DNA from: Levilactobacillus huananensis
GTDB lineage: Bacteria > Bacillota > Bacilli > Lactobacillales > Lactobacillaceae
Length of the DNA stretch: 64,000 nt
NCBI RefSeq assembly: GCF_003946145.1
Contig: NZ_RHOC01000003.1
Location: 62,001 to 126,000, forward strand
Direction: 5' to 3'
Below are positions 62,910 to 64,000 of the stretch, one piece after another. The translations under genes were made by a program, and so were the position numbers. Each line of letters begins with the position of its first letter. The first letter of the stretch is position 1. The notes below the pieces were generated by a model that did no database searches, was not told where the DNA came from, and saw nothing but the letters and a program-made list of their open reading frames with translations.

Positions 62910-64000
62910 TTGAAGCAAGTACAAATTACAGGGAAGTCTGTCCGTAAGTTTGAGGATGGCTATCCAATCGTGTCCGTGACCGATTTAGAAAACAAGAATG
63001 ATTTTGAAAATGGTGCCTGGGTCCAATTAGAGAATCATGGTCATTTCGTTGCCACCGCTTATTTTGCCAAACAACCCCGAGGAATTGGGTACGTCCTGAG
63101 CCTACGGGAAAATGAAAGTATTGATGATCGTTTCTTTGCCACCAAGTTCAGAGCCGCTGCAGCTCGGCGTTCAGCGATCACTGGCAGTTCCGCTTACCGT
63201 CTATTCAATGGAACCGGTGATGGTTTGGGTGGTTTAGTTGTCGACGTGTATGACGGGACCTATGTCTTTCGTTGGCAGAACACGGCCTTGAAACAACAGG
63301 CTAAGTTAATTTACGCTGGTTTTGCCCGTGCTATTGGGAAGAACCAAACGATTGTGGCGACTACGCCAGGCCAAGAACATGGGCAGCTTATCCAGGGCGA
63401 CCTGGGCAAGCAACCTTTGACGGTGATGGAAAATGGTGTGGTTTATCCTGTTGATCTGTTAGCGGGACGTCAACAACTCGCCTTGGAATTCCGTGACATT
63501 CGGGCCTGGGCTAAGGAAAATAGTCAACAGCGCCGGATCTTGAATCTCTTCAGTGCTGAGACAGGGATTGTGACCGCAGCCATGCTTGGTGGTGCTGTAG
63601 AAGCCGTTACAGTTGATCCAACAAACCGGGCTACAACGGCCTTGCAAGCACAATTAGATGCTAACAATTTAGACCAAGCGGCTGTTGAGATGCGAACGAT
63701 GGATGTTGCGAATTACTTGGACTATGCCATTAAGCATGACTTGAGTTTCGATACTATCTTCATTAATCCACCAGCCTTTATTCGTGGTAAGAAGCGAACC
63801 TTCACTTTGGAACAAGACCTGCAAGACTTGCTTGAACAGGCCCTCAAGGTGGCTCACGCTGGGACACAAGTCGTTTTGACGACGACTACGCCAATGTATG
63901 GCATGAAGCGCCTTAAGGAGACGGTCGGGGATGCCTTACAAAATTATACCGGTCATGTAAGTGTTTCCAATAACTACCTTTCACCAGTTGATTTTCAAAC
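62910..64000 (+). CDS. Class I SAM-dependent rRNA methyltransferase (RlmI-like), 3' truncated by window edge
   Basis: The frame starts at TTG 62910 behind AAGGAGGAAA and stays open to the window end (363 codons visible). The N-terminal part is a PUA-like domain (about 1-80, GKSVRKFEDGYPIVSV) followed by an EEHD-like part with FRAAAARRSAITGSSAYRLF and GDGLGGLVVDVY. The methyltransferase domain has ILNLFSAETGIVTAAML (SAM loop, with SAETG in place of the usual YTGG-like motif) and DTIFINPPAFIRGKK (NPPxF catalytic motif). It probably makes m5C in 23S rRNA. Only a few tens of residues should be missing. Confidence 0.92.
   Translation, partial: MKQVQITGKSVRKFEDGYPIVSVTDLENKNDFENGAWVQLENHGHFVATAYFAKQPRGIGYVLSLRENESIDDRFFATKFRAAAARRSAITGSSAYRLFNGTGDGLGGLVVDVYDGTYVFRWQNTALKQQAKLIYAGFARAIGKNQTIVATTPGQEHGQLIQGDLGKQPLTVMENGVVYPVDLLAGRQQLALEFRDIRAWAKENSQQRRILNLFSAETGIVTAAMLGGAVEAVTVDPTNRATTALQAQLDANNLDQAAVEMRTMDVANYLDYAIKHDLSFDTIFINPPAFIRGKKRTFTLEQDLQDLLEQALKVAHAGTQVVLTTTTPMYGMKRLKETVGDALQNYTGHVSVSNNYLSPVDFQ

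Overview
This is a chromosomal stretch of a low-to-moderate GC Gram-positive bacterium, almost certainly a member of the Lactobacillaceae. The signs are AGGAGG-type ribosome sites with many TTG and GTG starts, a CtsR box in front of clpP, catabolite-response (cre) elements, LPXTG, MucBP, BspA and DUF5776 surface proteins, and a tmRNA tag reading AKNNNNSYALAA. The gene order whiA-clpP-cggR-gap-pgk-tpi-eno-secG-est-rnr-smpB also fits lactobacilli. I cannot fix the species from sequence reading alone.

Layout. 1-4250: the end of whiA, clpP on the opposite strand, a LytTR regulator with a LiaF-like membrane partner, and two identical tRNA-Arg(CCG) genes flanking an ECF S component. 4255-10130: the glycolytic cluster cggR, gap, pgk, tpiA, eno. 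10190-17850: an LPXTG protein, a ClC antiporter, secG-est-rnr-smpB, and a FusB-type EF-G-binding protein behind a leader-peptide/hairpin region. 17970-22220: two tandem BspA-like surface proteins. 22360-31500: ung, pta, tsaE-GNAT, DNA repair nucleases, murB, a Na+/H+ antiporter and a DUF1361 membrane protein. 31785-39830: cdaA-cdaR-glmM, glmS and nagB, which join c-di-AMP signalling to amino-sugar supply for the wall, then a glucosaminidase. 39900-44660: tagH, a candidate CU-rich small RNA and three NEAT-like surface proteins. 45040-51105 (minus): a lipoprotein, a LicD-family protein and a three-gene polyphosphate module (ppx-HD, ppk, ppx). 51248-59570: MarR, OsmC, several very small genes, a candidate minus-strand small RNA, an AP2-domain protein, fumC, an NlpC/P60 enzyme, a Nim-like flavoprotein and an LPXTG protein. 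60013-64000: ssrA (tmRNA), a two-component system with a long structured leader, and a truncated rRNA methyltransferase.

Most of the window is housekeeping. The variable part is the cell surface: three LPXTG proteins, two BspA/DUF5776 proteins, NEAT-like proteins, a P60 enzyme and an SH3-type glucosaminidase, several of them next to cre-like sites. The most interesting non-coding signals are the fusB-type attenuator (17046-17140), the cre-overlapped CU-rich small RNA (41288-41375), and a 137-nt minus-strand RNA (53273-53409) convergent with a 38-residue membrane peptide. Starts were chosen by ribosome-site spacing and often differ from the longest possible reading frame. All assignments are from reading the sequence; no database search was run.
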